Assembly (NCBI GenBank): GCA_003023785.1
Contig: PXRS01000076.1
Location: 1 to 64,000 of the forward strand
DNA from: Halobacteriales archaeon QS_5_68_33
Lineage (GTDB): Archaea > Halobacteriota > Halobacteria > Halobacteriales > Haloarculaceae
DNA: 64,000 nucleotides
Direction of reading: 5' to 3'
Made by a program: the position numbers and the translations under genes
In this document: positions 20,053-30,024 of the stretch, piece by piece
How the letters are laid out: the number at the start of each line of letters is the position of its first letter
Numbering within the stretch: the first letter of the stretch is position 1
The notes under the pieces: generated by a model
The model's database searches: none
What the model was told of the DNA's origin: nothing
What the model saw: the letters and a program-made list of their open reading frames with translations, nothing else

Positions 20053-21674
20053 TCGAGATACCCGAGTCCGCGTAGTTGCTCGCGGACGTCTTCGCTCTCT
20101 GCCTCGGAGTACTCCCGGCGGGTCCCGTGCTCGTCGTGGGTCCGCCGGCACGTGACGTCGAAATTCCCCGCCAGTCGGTCCGACGGCAACTCGCCATCGA
20201 AGTTCTCCGGGACCGCCACGTCGGCCAGGGCGAGAACCAAGGGGAACACGTCGAGGACGCTCCTCTCGGCGACGTCGTCCGTTCGCGCGAACGACTCCCC
20301 GGCCGTGATGAGTGTCCCGAACGGGCGGTGTTCGCTCCACTCGTCGCGGGCGAACAGTTCCCCGTCGTTGAAACTCGTCTGGATACCGACCTGCATGTCG
20401 TCAGCGATCGGGATCACGTCGGGCGCCCCGTCCACAAAGGGCCCCCTGAACACCTCTTCCTTGCGACGGATCTCCGTCATCAGCGGATCGTCGCGGTCCG
20501 GTGCGGGGTGAGTCACCGTTTCGAGCCCGGCGACGAGGTCCGCGCGCAACTCGCCGGCGCGCGCCTCGTCGACGGTTCCGGACGGGTGCGTCCCGGCCCC
20601 GTTGAGGTAGACGACGTTCTGGTCGGGGGAGTAGGCGACCGTCTCTGACCAGTCGACCCGGGCCGAGTCGAACCCCTCGCTGCGTTCGTCCGCGGGCGGG
20701 ACTACCCGCTGAAGCAGGTCCAGCACGGGCTGGGGCAGGCGACCCCGCACGTCCTCGGCCCCGAGCGCGCGCTTGGCGGCGACCAGCCGCTCGCGCGTGA
20801 ACCCGACCCGTCTGAGCAGGGATCGGGTGTCGAAGCCCGACGCGTCGGTCACCGAGAGGTAGCCGTTCTCACGGAGCCACTCGTTGATGTGGAAGTTCCA
20901 GTCGCTCGCTGCCGCGTGGCCGTGGTCGCTCATGACGATCGTGTCGACGTCGTCGGGACAGGCCGCCAGCAACTCGGCGAGCGCCCGGTCCTGTTCGACG
21001 TACAGTTTCCGGAGCAGGTCGGGGTTGCGCCCGAGGTAGTGGCCCGCGACGTCGGTCGCCATGAACACGCAGAAAAAGACCTCGACGTCCGTCTCCCGGA
21101 CGAGCGTCTCGAAGGCCCGCTCGTGGTGCCACAGGCCCTCGGTGACGTCCGCGAGCACCTCCTCGTCGCCCGCCTGCATGAGCTCCGGGCCCACGCTGAA
21201 CGGGTTGACCCGGTAGCGCTCGCCGGTCTCGTGCTCGACGGTTTCGATGACCTCGGGCGGGTTGCTCACCGCCGCGCGGTTGGGGCTCGGCCAGCCGGCG
21301 ACGACGTACCCGTGGTCGAGGTCGCTCGGCGGGTAAGTCAGCGGGACGTTCGCGATGCCACAGGCGACACCGGCGGCGTCGAGCACCTCCCACAGCGACT
21401 CGGCGTTGACGTCGCTGTAGTTGACGGGCTCCCAGCTGTAGTCGTCGAATTCGCGCTTGGTGAAGCTGAAACAGCCGTGTTTGCCGCCCTGCTTCCCCGT
21501 GTAGATCCACGGCCAGGCCGGCACCGACAGCGGTGGATCGGCGGACCTGATGCGACCGAACGACCCGCTGGTCCGGAGGTTCCGGAGCGTGGGGAGGTCC
21601 GCCGACCAGCGCCGGACGAGGCTGGGTTCGAGCCCGTCCAGCCCGACAACGACGATGCTTGGTCCCTCAGACAT
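20049..21674 (-). CDS. Type I phosphodiesterase/nucleotide pyrophosphatase-like (AP superfamily)
   Basis: IVVVGLDGLEPSLVRRW; VMSDHGHAAASDWNFHINEWLRENGYL. Confidence 0.88.
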   Translation of the reverse strand: MSEGPSIVVVGLDGLEPSLVRRWSADLPTLRNLRTSGSFGRIRSADPPLSVPAWPWIYTGKQGGKHGCFSFTKREFDDYSWEPVNYSDVNAESLWEVLDAAGVACGIANVPLTYPPSDLDHGYVVAGWPSPNRAAVSNPPEVIETVEHETGERYRVNPFSVGPELMQAGDEEVLADVTEGLWHHERAFETLVRETDVEVFFCVFMATDVAGHYLGRNPDLLRKLYVEQDRALAELLAACPDDVDTIVMSDHGHAAASDWNFHINEWLRENGYLSVTDASGFDTRSLLRRVGFTRERLVAAKRALGAEDVRGRLPQPVLDLLQRVVPPADERSEGFDSARVDWSETVAYSPDQNVVYLNGAGTHPSGTVDEARAGELRADLVAGLETVTHPAPDRDDPLMTEIRRKEEVFRGPFVDGAPDVIPIADDMQVGIQTSFNDGELFARDEWSEHRPFGTLITAGESFARTDDVAERSVLDVFPLVLALADVAVPENFDGELPSDRLAGNFDVTCRRTHDEHGTRREYSEAESEDVREQLRGLGYLE

Positions 21675-22995
21675 CGTCGCCCTCCGAGAGCAGCCGGTAG
21701 TACTCGTCGACCGACTGTTCCTTGGTGAACTGTGCCTCGAACGCCTCGCGGGCGTTGGCTCCCTGGCGTGCCACCAAGTCAGGGTCGGTCCGCCACCGCT
21801 CGATGGCCCGTCGCATCCCCTCGACGTCGCCCTGCGTGACCTGTTCGCCGGCGTCGTATCGCTCGACGATTCGCGCCTCATCGTCGTCGGGATGGGATAT
21901 CACCAGCACGGGCTGGCCGGCCGCCAGGGAGGTGTACAGTTTGCTCGAGACACAGAGGCCTCTCATGCCCTCGCTGACGGAGACGACCGAGACGTCACCG
22001 CAGGTCAGGGTGTGGGGGAGAATATCGATGTCCTGATACGGCAGGAACCGCACGGTGTCGTCGGTGAGACCGTGCAGTTCCGCCCGGTCGACGACCGCGT
22101 CTTTCCCATCGCCCTCCCCGATGATGAGAAACCGCACGGGGTCGTCCTCGAAGGCAGTCGCGGCCTCGACGACCGTCGCCAGGTCGTGGTTCGCGCCGAT
22201 GTTCCCCGAATAGACGAGGGTGAACCGATCGACGAGCCCGTGTTCCTCGCTGAACGGGTTTTCCGCCTTCGCCTTCGGTTCGATGAACTCGCCGTCGGCC
22301 CAGTTGTCGATGACCGCGACCTTCCCGGCGTCGAACCCCTCGCCCGCGGCCGTCGCGATCCGGTCACGCATGACTTCTCCGAGCGCGACGACGCTGGCGG
22401 CGTTCCGGAAGACGTAGCTGTTCACGGCCGTCCAGGATCGATAGACGAGGCCGCTGTCGCTGATGTACCCCGCCGCGGCGATCACGTCCGGGTAGAGGTC
22501 ATAGACGACGTACGTGTACTCCCACCCCTTGTACCGGCAGAGCAGCCACATTGCCGGCGGCAAAAACGGGGGGTTCGAGACGAAGAGGAGTTCGCGGTCG
22601 TCCGTCCGGTCGCGGGCGAGCTGGCAGGTCATCCAGACGGTGAACACGACCCAGTTGAACAGCCGCCGGGGGAGCGACGTCTGCCGGACCTGCGGTGCAC
22701 GGATGCGCCGTACCTCGACGCCCTCGTGGAAGTCCCGCACCGGCTGTTTCTCGTAGTCGCCGCTGTGGTAGTTGGGCTGGCCCGTGTAGACCGTCAGGTC
22801 CAGTCCGCGCTCGGCGAGCCCGGTCGCCAGGTCGGTCATGAGCTGTCCCGTCGAGGCCGTGTCGGGGTGGAAGTACTCTGTGACGAGGACGAACTCCGTC
22901 GACCCCGCGTCGGTGCGCTCAACGTCCTCGTTATCGCTCGTGGAGGAGCGTGTGGAGGTTCTCTCTGACGTAGTCTCTGTCGCGGTTCGTGACAT
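21667..22995 (-). CDS. Glycosyltransferase family 4 (WcaI-like; start uncertain)
   Basis: VLVTEYFHPDTASTGQLMTDLATGLAERGLDLTVYTGQPNY; LVYSGNIGANHDLATVVEA. Confidence 0.88.
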   Translation of the reverse strand: MSRTATETTSERTSTRSSTSDNEDVERTDAGSTEFVLVTEYFHPDTASTGQLMTDLATGLAERGLDLTVYTGQPNYHSGDYEKQPVRDFHEGVEVRRIRAPQVRQTSLPRRLFNWVVFTVWMTCQLARDRTDDRELLFVSNPPFLPPAMWLLCRYKGWEYTYVVYDLYPDVIAAAGYISDSGLVYRSWTAVNSYVFRNAASVVALGEVMRDRIATAAGEGFDAGKVAVIDNWADGEFIEPKAKAENPFSEEHGLVDRFTLVYSGNIGANHDLATVVEAATAFEDDPVRFLIIGEGDGKDAVVDRAELHGLTDDTVRFLPYQDIDILPHTLTCGDVSVVSVSEGMRGLCVSSKLYTSLAAGQPVLVISHPDDDEARIVERYDAGEQVTQGDVEGMRRAIERWRTDPDLVARQGANAREAFEAQFTKEQSVDEYYRLLSEGDDV

Positions 22996-23950
22996 ACCAA
23001 TCGATAGTTTCGTCGAGGCCGTCCTGCAGCGTGTACTGCGGTTCCCAGCCGAGCAGTTCCTCCGCGCGGCTCGTGTCGGCGGCCCGGTGTCGGACGCCGA
23101 CCGGCTTGTCGGTCATTCGGTCGATCTCCTCGGGCTCCCGGTCGAGGGCTTGGAAGATCGATTCGGCGACTTCGTTGATAGTTATGTACCGACTGATGCC
23201 CGCGTTGACCGGGGTCGCATCGGTGACGTTCTCGGCAGCCAGCCGCAGCGCTCGCGTGATGTCTTTCACGTAGGTGAAGTTACGTGTCTGCTCGCCGTCC
23301 CCCCAGATCCGGAACGGATCCTGGCCGGCGTAGGCCTTGGCCAGCAGTGCGATTATCGCGTGGGTCTCGTTCTCGCGGGGGCCGTAAGCAGTGAAGATGC
23401 GGACGATGCTCGCGTCGATGTCGTGTTGCTCGCTGTAGGCCATCAGCGAGCGTTCGCCCATGAGTTTCGCCCAGCCGTACACCTCGTCGGCATAGGCGCC
23501 CCCGCGCTCCTCGAAGCTCACCATGTCCTCGCGCAGGCGCCGCTTTTCCTGCTGGATGTCCGTCGGATATGTACACGCCGAGGAAGCGAACCCGATCCGG
23601 TCGACGCCGTTTCGCGCGGCCGCCTCGAAGACAACGTTGTCCAGCGCCATGTTCGTCGCACAGTTGGCCGGGTAGTTCGCGATGTACCCTCGCCCACCGT
23701 GGTCCGCGGCAAGGTGGAACACGGTGTCGATCCCCTCGGTGGCCTCCTCGGCGACGCTCATCCGCTTGAGGTTTCCTTCGAGGACCTCGATCTCACCGTC
23801 GAGCGCGGCCAGGTTCTCGCGCTCACCGCTGGAGAAGTCGTCAGCGACGCGGACCTCCGCGCCTTCCGCGGCGAGGTCCTCGACGAGGTGGGACCCGATG
23901 AACGACGCGCCGCCGGTCACGAGGACGTGCTCGTCGGTCCACTCGCTCAT
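22931..23950 (-). CDS. NAD-dependent epimerase/dehydratase (SDR)
   Basis: VLVTGGASFIGSHLVEDL; SSACTYP; YGWAKLMGE. Confidence 0.9.
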   Translation of the reverse strand: MSEWTDEHVLVTGGASFIGSHLVEDLAAEGAEVRVADDFSSGERENLAALDGEIEVLEGNLKRMSVAEEATEGIDTVFHLAADHGGRGYIANYPANCATNMALDNVVFEAAARNGVDRIGFASSACTYPTDIQQEKRRLREDMVSFEERGGAYADEVYGWAKLMGERSLMAYSEQHDIDASIVRIFTAYGPRENETHAIIALLAKAYAGQDPFRIWGDGEQTRNFTYVKDITRALRLAAENVTDATPVNAGISRYITINEVAESIFQALDREPEEIDRMTDKPVGVRHRAADTSRAEELLGWEPQYTLQDGLDETIDWYVTNRDRDYVRENLHTLLHER

Positions 23951-24963
23951 CGTGCACCCCCGTCGGCGGCCAGCGCAGCACGGGTCCCCTCGAGTTCGGC
24001 CTCGGCCCACCGGTAAACCGTCCGGAGTCCCTCCTCGAGCGGAACCCGGGGCTCCCAGTCGAACTCCTCGCGCATCCTCGTCATGTCGCAGGCGTACTTG
24101 TCGGTGCCCGTCGGTTTCGACCGGTCGTGCTCGATGCTGAGGTCCTTGCCGCTGATATCGATGATCGTCTCGGCGAGTTCGTTCATCGAGACGACCTCCT
24201 TCGAGTTCCCCAGGTTGATCGCCTCACCGTCGCCCTTTTGCTCGATCGTCTCGACCATGCCCTCGACGAGGTCGGTCACGTAGATGAACCCGCGCTGCTG
24301 GGTGCCGTCGCCGAACAGTTCGATCGCGTCGCCGTCTTCGGCCTCGATGACCTTGCGACACAGCGACGGGATGACGTGGCTGCTGTCGGGGTCGAGGCTC
24401 TCCCGGGGGCCATAGCAGTTGAAGATGCGCACGCTGCTGGTGGCGATGTCGCAGTCCTCGCTGTAGGCCCGGCAGGCGACTTCGCCCAGGACCTTTGCCC
24501 ACCCGTAGGTGCTGTGTGGGTTCGCCGGGACCGCCTGGTCCTCGCTGAAGAGATGCAGGTCGTCGTTTTGCTGGCGGTAGATACAGGCGCTGGAAGCAAA
24601 CAGGAAGCGGTCGACGTCAGTGACGCGGGCGGCTTCGAGCATGTGCTGGTTCATGAGCACGCTCGGGGTGAGACCGCCGACGTTCTCGCGTTTGATGTAG
24701 TGGATACCCCCGACGCTGGCCGCGAGGTGAAAGACATGGTCGACGCCCTCGACGGCCCGGAGACACCCTCTCTGGGTTGTCAGATCGACCGGTCGGACCT
24801 CGATATCGTGCTCGAGGTGGTCGATGTTTTCGCGGTCGCCCCGCGAGAAGTTATCGGCCACGACGACGTCCATACCGCGGTCGACGAGCCGCTCCGTCAA
24901 GTGTGATCCGATGAATCCCGCGCCGCCCGTTATCACTGCGCTTCCGTTTTCGAGCGTTGGCAT
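23947..24963 (-). CDS. NAD-dependent epimerase (GDP-mannose 3,5-epimerase-like)
   Basis: AVITGGAGFIGSHLTERL; FASSACIY; STYGWAKVLGE; ATG at 24961-24963. Confidence 0.85.
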   Translation of the reverse strand: MPTLENGSAVITGGAGFIGSHLTERLVDRGMDVVVADNFSRGDRENIDHLEHDIEVRPVDLTTQRGCLRAVEGVDHVFHLAASVGGIHYIKRENVGGLTPSVLMNQHMLEAARVTDVDRFLFASSACIYRQQNDDLHLFSEDQAVPANPHSTYGWAKVLGEVACRAYSEDCDIATSSVRIFNCYGPRESLDPDSSHVIPSLCRKVIEAEDGDAIELFGDGTQQRGFIYVTDLVEGMVETIEQKGDGEAINLGNSKEVVSMNELAETIIDISGKDLSIEHDRSKPTGTDKYACDMTRMREEFDWEPRVPLEEGLRTVYRWAEAELEGTRAALAADGGAR

Positions 24964-25381
24964 CGTTCCACACAGCGTCCCTATCGGGAAAGAGTATGCG
25001 CCTATTACCCGCTCGGCTTCCCGGGCTCGTCGGTTTAGACGCCCGTTTACCGTCGCCCGGTTTCGCTCCGTATGACGACGTGCCTGCCGGGGATCTGGTC
25101 CGTCTCGGGCCCTGACCGCCACGCCCTGGGAGCCGGTGGGGTCCGGACGCGGGTTCCCGGCGGTTCCCGTGACGCCGTCCGGGTGCGCTCAATCGCGCCC
25201 CGGGGCCCGGGATGGGGAGTCGTGGGTCGAGTTTCGACGGCCCGGTCGTCCACGGGCACCGGATCTACCCGGATCCCGCCGCTTTCGGTCCCCGGGACCC
25301 ACGGCTCGTAGCGCCCGGCCTCGTTGGTTAATTCAGGCATAACTTACCGTGTGATCGGCCAACTGATGCGATACAGCAGAG

Positions 25382-26533
25382 ATGTCGATGGACTTCAGAC
25401 ACGAACGAGTCGACGGGAATCCGCCGGCCGGACGCATGACGAACCTGCACGCGACGGACATCACCGGCAACGGGAAACCGGACATCGTCGTCACTGCACT
25501 CGGCGTGAACCCGCGTGTCACGGTCCCCGGCATCGGCGAACTGCAGCTCCGGTACACATCGGGTGTGATGCGACTGATCCCCTATCTCGAGACGAACGTG
25601 TTCTGGTACGAGAACGCCAGCTGGGAGCGCCACGCCGTCTCGACGACGCGGGACCTCCAGATAGGTGTTGGAAGCGCGACATGTGAGTTCGGGGAGGACG
25701 GTCGGCCGGGGCTGGTCGCGGGACAGGGGACTGGCGAGTCCGACGTCTACTGGTTCGAGTCGGGCCCGGACCCCCGCGAGCCCTGGGACCGGTACACCAT
25801 CACCGACGCTTTCCAGAAGTACCACGACTTGGCGGTGGCCGACGTGGACGACGACGGCGAACCCGAACTGGTAGGTCTCTCACAGGAGAGCGACACCCTG
25901 TTTTACTGCGATGTCCCTGCAGACCCGCGTCGCTCGCCCTGGCCCGCGGAGTGTCTGCACGTCGTCGACGACGATATCCACGCCGAGGGACTCGCAGTCG
26001 TCGATATCGACGGTGACGGCAGGACTGAAATCGTCGCCGGCCCCGCCCTCTATCACCGGACTGACGCCGGTTCCTGGGAGCGCGAGACCATCGCGACCGG
26101 TTGGGAGTATACGCGAGTTGCCGTGGGTGACCTTGACGGCGACGGTGAGCACGAGGTCGTCCTCTCGGAAGGGGACTCCCCCGCACTCGGGACTCGGCCG
26201 GGACGCGTCGCGGTGCTGGACCCGCCGGACTGGGAGCCGACGTTCCTGCGCGAGGGGATGTACTGCCCGCACAGCCTCCAGGTCGCTGACTTCGACGGCG
26301 ACGGCCGCCTCGACGTCTTCGTGGCCGAGATGGGACTGTTCGACAACGACGACCCCGCGGGGCTGGTCTTTCGGAACCTGGACGACGGCGAATTCGAGGA
26401 GCACGTCGTCAGTCGCGGGATTCCGACGCACGAGGCGAAGGCGGTCGACCTGACGGGTGACGGCAGCCCGGACATCGTCGGTAAATCCTACGAACCGACC
26501 GCACACGTCGACGTCTGGTACAACGAAACCTGA
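25382..26533 (+). CDS. FG-GAP/VCBS-repeat beta-propeller protein
   Basis: Repeated VADVDDDGEPELV, VVDIDGDGRTEIV, VGDLDGDGEHEVV, VADFDGDGRLDVF; no signal peptide seen. Confidence 0.88.
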   Translation: MSMDFRHERVDGNPPAGRMTNLHATDITGNGKPDIVVTALGVNPRVTVPGIGELQLRYTSGVMRLIPYLETNVFWYENASWERHAVSTTRDLQIGVGSATCEFGEDGRPGLVAGQGTGESDVYWFESGPDPREPWDRYTITDAFQKYHDLAVADVDDDGEPELVGLSQESDTLFYCDVPADPRRSPWPAECLHVVDDDIHAEGLAVVDIDGDGRTEIVAGPALYHRTDAGSWERETIATGWEYTRVAVGDLDGDGEHEVVLSEGDSPALGTRPGRVAVLDPPDWEPTFLREGMYCPHSLQVADFDGDGRLDVFVAEMGLFDNDDPAGLVFRNLDDGEFEEHVVSRGIPTHEAKAVDLTGDGSPDIVGKSYEPTAHVDVWYNET

Positions 26534-26743
26534 CCGGCTCGACCGGACTGTCGCCATTGCGGACCGTTCCGCGGCGATGTCGCCTCCGCGGACGCCGTTC
26601 GACGGTCGACGGCCCTCCGTGCGACGGTTTCTCCGCGTCGTCGGTCCCGAGCGACCGACATCCGGGGCGCGACAGTGGTGGTCCGGAAACGTCGGGGTTC
26701 GACCTGTCCGACACCGGACCAGTAAGCGGGCGTCTAACCATGT

Positions 26744-27808
26744 GTGTGGAGAGCCTGGGGTCGGAACGTGTCGGGTCTCAGATCAGTCGGTCGCGGAGAC
26801 GGCCGCGCGGTCCCCGTCGACCTCGTGGCGGTCCTCGCGCTCGTGCTCGCGGCGAACATGGTGGTCGTCTGGACAGGGGTGGGAGCGGGAACGCTCTCGC
26901 TCCTCGTCGGCTTCGTTTTTTTCCTGTTCGCGCCCGGGTACGCCTTCGTTGCGGCGCTGTTCCCCGAGGCCGGCGGAGATCTCTCGACCCGGACGGTCGG
27001 CACGGGTGAGACCGCCCGGTTCGACAGCGACGTCGGTCTGCCAGGCCGGCTTCGCGAGCGCGGGGTAGACGGCGTTGAACGGTTCGTCTTCGCCGTCGGG
27101 ACGAGCGTCGCGGTCCTGCCGCTCTGTGCCTTTCTGGTCAACGCCACCGACTGGGGCATCCGTCCCGAGCCGATGACGCTCGCGCTGAGTGCGTTCACGC
27201 TCGTCGCCACGGGCGTCGCGCTCGTCCGGCGGCTGCGGACCCCGCCTGAAGACCGCTACCGGGTCCCGCTCCGCGAGTGGGTACCCGCTCGCCCCGCGTT
27301 CGCCGACCAGAACCGGATCGACATGGCTCTGAACGCGCTGTTGGTCTGCTCGCTGCTGCTCGCCGCGGGGAGCGCGGGCTACGTCGTCGTCACGCCACCG
27401 GCGGGGGACACCGAGTTTGCGATGCTCACCCAGAACGAGACCGGCGCCCTCGTGGCCGGGGGGTACCCGACCGAGTTCGAGCGCGGACAGAGCAAGCCGG
27501 TCGTCCTCAGCATCGCCAACCAGGAACACGAGACCGTCGAATACACCGTCGTGGTCAAACTCCAGCGGGTTCGCACGGCCGGCGGGTCGATAACCGTCGA
27601 GGCGACGCGCGAACTCCAGCGGATCACGACCCGGGTCGAGCACGGCGGGACTTGGCGTGGCCGGTACGATATCACACCGACGCTGACGGGAGAGCGCTTT
27701 CGCATGGTGTTTCTCCTGTATCGCGGCGACACTCCCGATCGACCGACCGTCGACAATGCCGACCGACGCCTCCAGCTGTGGATCAACGTCTCCGGTGGCG
27801 GCGTGTGA
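26744..27808 (+). CDS. DUF1616-like membrane protein
   Basis: LLVGFVFFLFAPGYAFVAALFP plus C-terminal beta domain EYTVVVKLQRV. Confidence 0.8.
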   Translation: MWRAWGRNVSGLRSVGRGDGRAVPVDLVAVLALVLAANMVVVWTGVGAGTLSLLVGFVFFLFAPGYAFVAALFPEAGGDLSTRTVGTGETARFDSDVGLPGRLRERGVDGVERFVFAVGTSVAVLPLCAFLVNATDWGIRPEPMTLALSAFTLVATGVALVRRLRTPPEDRYRVPLREWVPARPAFADQNRIDMALNALLVCSLLLAAGSAGYVVVTPPAGDTEFAMLTQNETGALVAGGYPTEFERGQSKPVVLSIANQEHETVEYTVVVKLQRVRTAGGSITVEATRELQRITTRVEHGGTWRGRYDITPTLTGERFRMVFLLYRGDTPDRPTVDNADRRLQLWINVSGGGV

Positions 27809-27853
27809 GTTCCGGGCAGGGCCAATGTCTCCGGCGGTGGTGTGTCGACTCCG

Positions 27854-28798
27854 TCAGACGTAGCCGAGTTTCTCCAGTTGCTCCTCGACGTCCCGTTTCG
27901 CCTCCTGGACCTCCGTCCGCTCCTGTTCAAACGTGGGTTCGTACTCGCCGGTATCCGTTGCGGTCGTCTCGATCCACGGGACCTCTCGGAGGACTCGCAG
28001 CGGGATCCCGTAGTGCCCGTAAATCCCCCACTCGCCGATGGCCTCGCCGTGGTCGGAACTGATGACGACCGAGTCGGCCGAGATACTGCTGAGGAGCACC
28101 TCGACGTAATCGAGCACGTAGCGGAGGTTCTCGCGGTACCCCTGCCACTTTTCCTCCCTCGAGACGCGGCCGATCCGGATGTCGCGCCACTGGTTGAGCC
28201 ACTTCTGGTGGAGTTCGGACTCGAAGCCGTCGAACTGGGGCAGGAACGGGTGGTGGGGCTGCATGTAGTGGACGACGAGCCGGTCCGGGTCGAGGTTCCG
28301 CTTGACCGAGACCGCGCGGTCGGTTATGTACCGGGGTTCGAACAGTTCGTCCTCGTCCTCCCAGCCGTAGCGCCACACCTCGTCCAGCAACAGGAAGTCC
28401 TCCGCGTCCAAGTACGTCCCCGTGTGGGGGTTGCCTGTGACCATCGCGGTCTCGGCTTTCTCCTCGGCGAACTCGTCGGTGAAGTTGCTCTCGAGCCACT
28501 CCCCGGAGTTGCTGCCCAGGGACGTGTGTCGCGAGTACGGTTCCAGAAAGGGGTACTCGTCGCGATGGTCACAGGCGACCTCGTCCATGAGGTCGACGCG
28601 ACAGGCGTCGAGGATGACCAGCACGTCCCAGTCGCGCTCGTAGACAGGGACTCCGACGTCGTCCTCGAAGCGGTCGAAGAGCAGGCGAACCGTCTCAGCG
28701 TGTGCGTCGTACGTGACGCGTTTCGTCGCTGTGACCGGGTCCTCGTTCCGATAGTATTTGACTGTCCTGTCGACTCCCTGCCGGAGACGGTCGATCAT
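27854..28798 (-). CDS. Sulfatase-like / AP-superfamily protein
   Basis: WDVLVILDACRVDLMDEV; VVHYMQPHHPFLP; VVISSDHGEAIGEWGIYGH. Confidence 0.85.
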   Translation of the reverse strand: MIDRLRQGVDRTVKYYRNEDPVTATKRVTYDAHAETVRLLFDRFEDDVGVPVYERDWDVLVILDACRVDLMDEVACDHRDEYPFLEPYSRHTSLGSNSGEWLESNFTDEFAEEKAETAMVTGNPHTGTYLDAEDFLLLDEVWRYGWEDEDELFEPRYITDRAVSVKRNLDPDRLVVHYMQPHHPFLPQFDGFESELHQKWLNQWRDIRIGRVSREEKWQGYRENLRYVLDYVEVLLSSISADSVVISSDHGEAIGEWGIYGHYGIPLRVLREVPWIETTATDTGEYEPTFEQERTEVQEAKRDVEEQLEKLGYV

Positions 28799-28907
28799 AT
28801 GTGTGTCACTGCCCCGTCGCTTGGCCTAAGTATACCCTGCGTAACCGCCGGAGTCGATACGCTTCGCAGGAGTCTCCGAGCCGGCCGGAACTCCGGTGAC
28901 GGCCCCG

Positions 28908-29471
28908 TCAACGGCTCCCCTGGCCGCCGGCCGAGTCGTAGATGTAGCGACCGACTTCGACGGCGACTGGTAACCCGTCGTCGATCCAGACGACGATGAC
29001 CAGCAAGACCATAGCAGTTCTGTACGACAGCGTCGTCAGGTAGACTTCCGGGGTCATGAGTACGTCCAGCATGCGCTGGAACGCGGTCCCCATCCCGGGG
29101 GTCGCGGGGTAGACCGGCCACAGGAGGAACCTGGTGCTACCGTAGTGTCCCTCGATTACAGCCGGGAGCGCATCACCCAGAAGATGAGAGAGATACCCGA
29201 TCGTGAACGCGACCCCCAACGCGAACCGGTCCCGTCGTATCGCGGCGACGAGGACGATGAGACAGAGCGGTGCGGCGACGAGCAGAGAGTGGGTGAGGCT
29301 CCTGGCCGCCGGTAACGCGCCCAGATGATACAGCGGTCTGTCGACGAGGTCGGGGAACTGGGTGCCGGCTGCCACCGCCATCACGAGCAGCCCGTTTCGT
29401 TTCCGGTCCGAAAGCCGCCAGGCGACCGAAACGATCAGATATCCGAGTGCAAGATGTTCCCAGGGCCACAT
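28908..29471 (-). CDS. Membrane-bound metal-dependent hydrolase (DUF457/YdjM-like)
   Basis: WEHLALGYL, FPDLVDRPL, RSLTHSLLV, GYLSHLLGDALP. Confidence 0.85.
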   Translation of the reverse strand: MWPWEHLALGYLIVSVAWRLSDRKRNGLLVMAVAAGTQFPDLVDRPLYHLGALPAARSLTHSLLVAAPLCLIVLVAAIRRDRFALGVAFTIGYLSHLLGDALPAVIEGHYGSTRFLLWPVYPATPGMGTAFQRMLDVLMTPEVYLTTLSYRTAMVLLVIVVWIDDGLPVAVEVGRYIYDSAGGQGSR

Positions 29472-29517
29472 GGTGGAGGACGCTCGTCACGCACTCAAAG
29501 AGCCTCCAGCCACTTGA

Positions 29518-29594
29518 TACGGTCGGTTGTGGATCAGTTCCGGATTCGTCGGACCGGTCGGCGAAATACCGGTAAACCGGTCCAACCGACCGTA
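29518..29594 (-). repeat. Family A palindromic mini-element, copy A3
   Basis: TACGGTCGGTTGT ... CCAACCGACCGTA, 77 bp. Confidence 0.9.
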
Positions 29595-30024
29595 CGAGGC
29601 GTCCCAGGCACGGCTCCGCCGACAGCCGGTACGGCAGACCTCGACCGGGTCTCGGCGGTAGATCGCACGTCGCCATTCACGCCCCGTAGCCGGCGTCCGA
29701 ACTGAGCCCTTCCAGGTTATGCGGTGTCTAATAATGAGGTCTGTGCAGGAAAAGCGAACACCGAGACTCGATGAGTGCTATTGAGTACGGGACAGTCGCG
29801 ATCGTCGAGCACGGACGAGTCATTGAGCACGGGCGAGTCAACTTTCCGCGTGTGCGTGAGGCGGTGGGATCTGTCGGTCATACCGGATCTCCGGCAGGGG
29901 TCCCACAGTTGCGACAGCAGTCGTCCGACCGGACGACGAGAGCAGACGTGGTCATCGACAGCCGTAAAGGTGTGACGTCGGACCGTACTTGTATCACCGG
30001 GAACGGGACCGGATACCGAGAGCG

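Noticed and set aside
22931-22995. 65-bp same-strand overlap of epimerase and GT4 ORFs as an unusual overlapping gene
   Set aside because: Probably reflects an annotated start that is too far upstream; a downstream GTG near VERTDAG would shrink it
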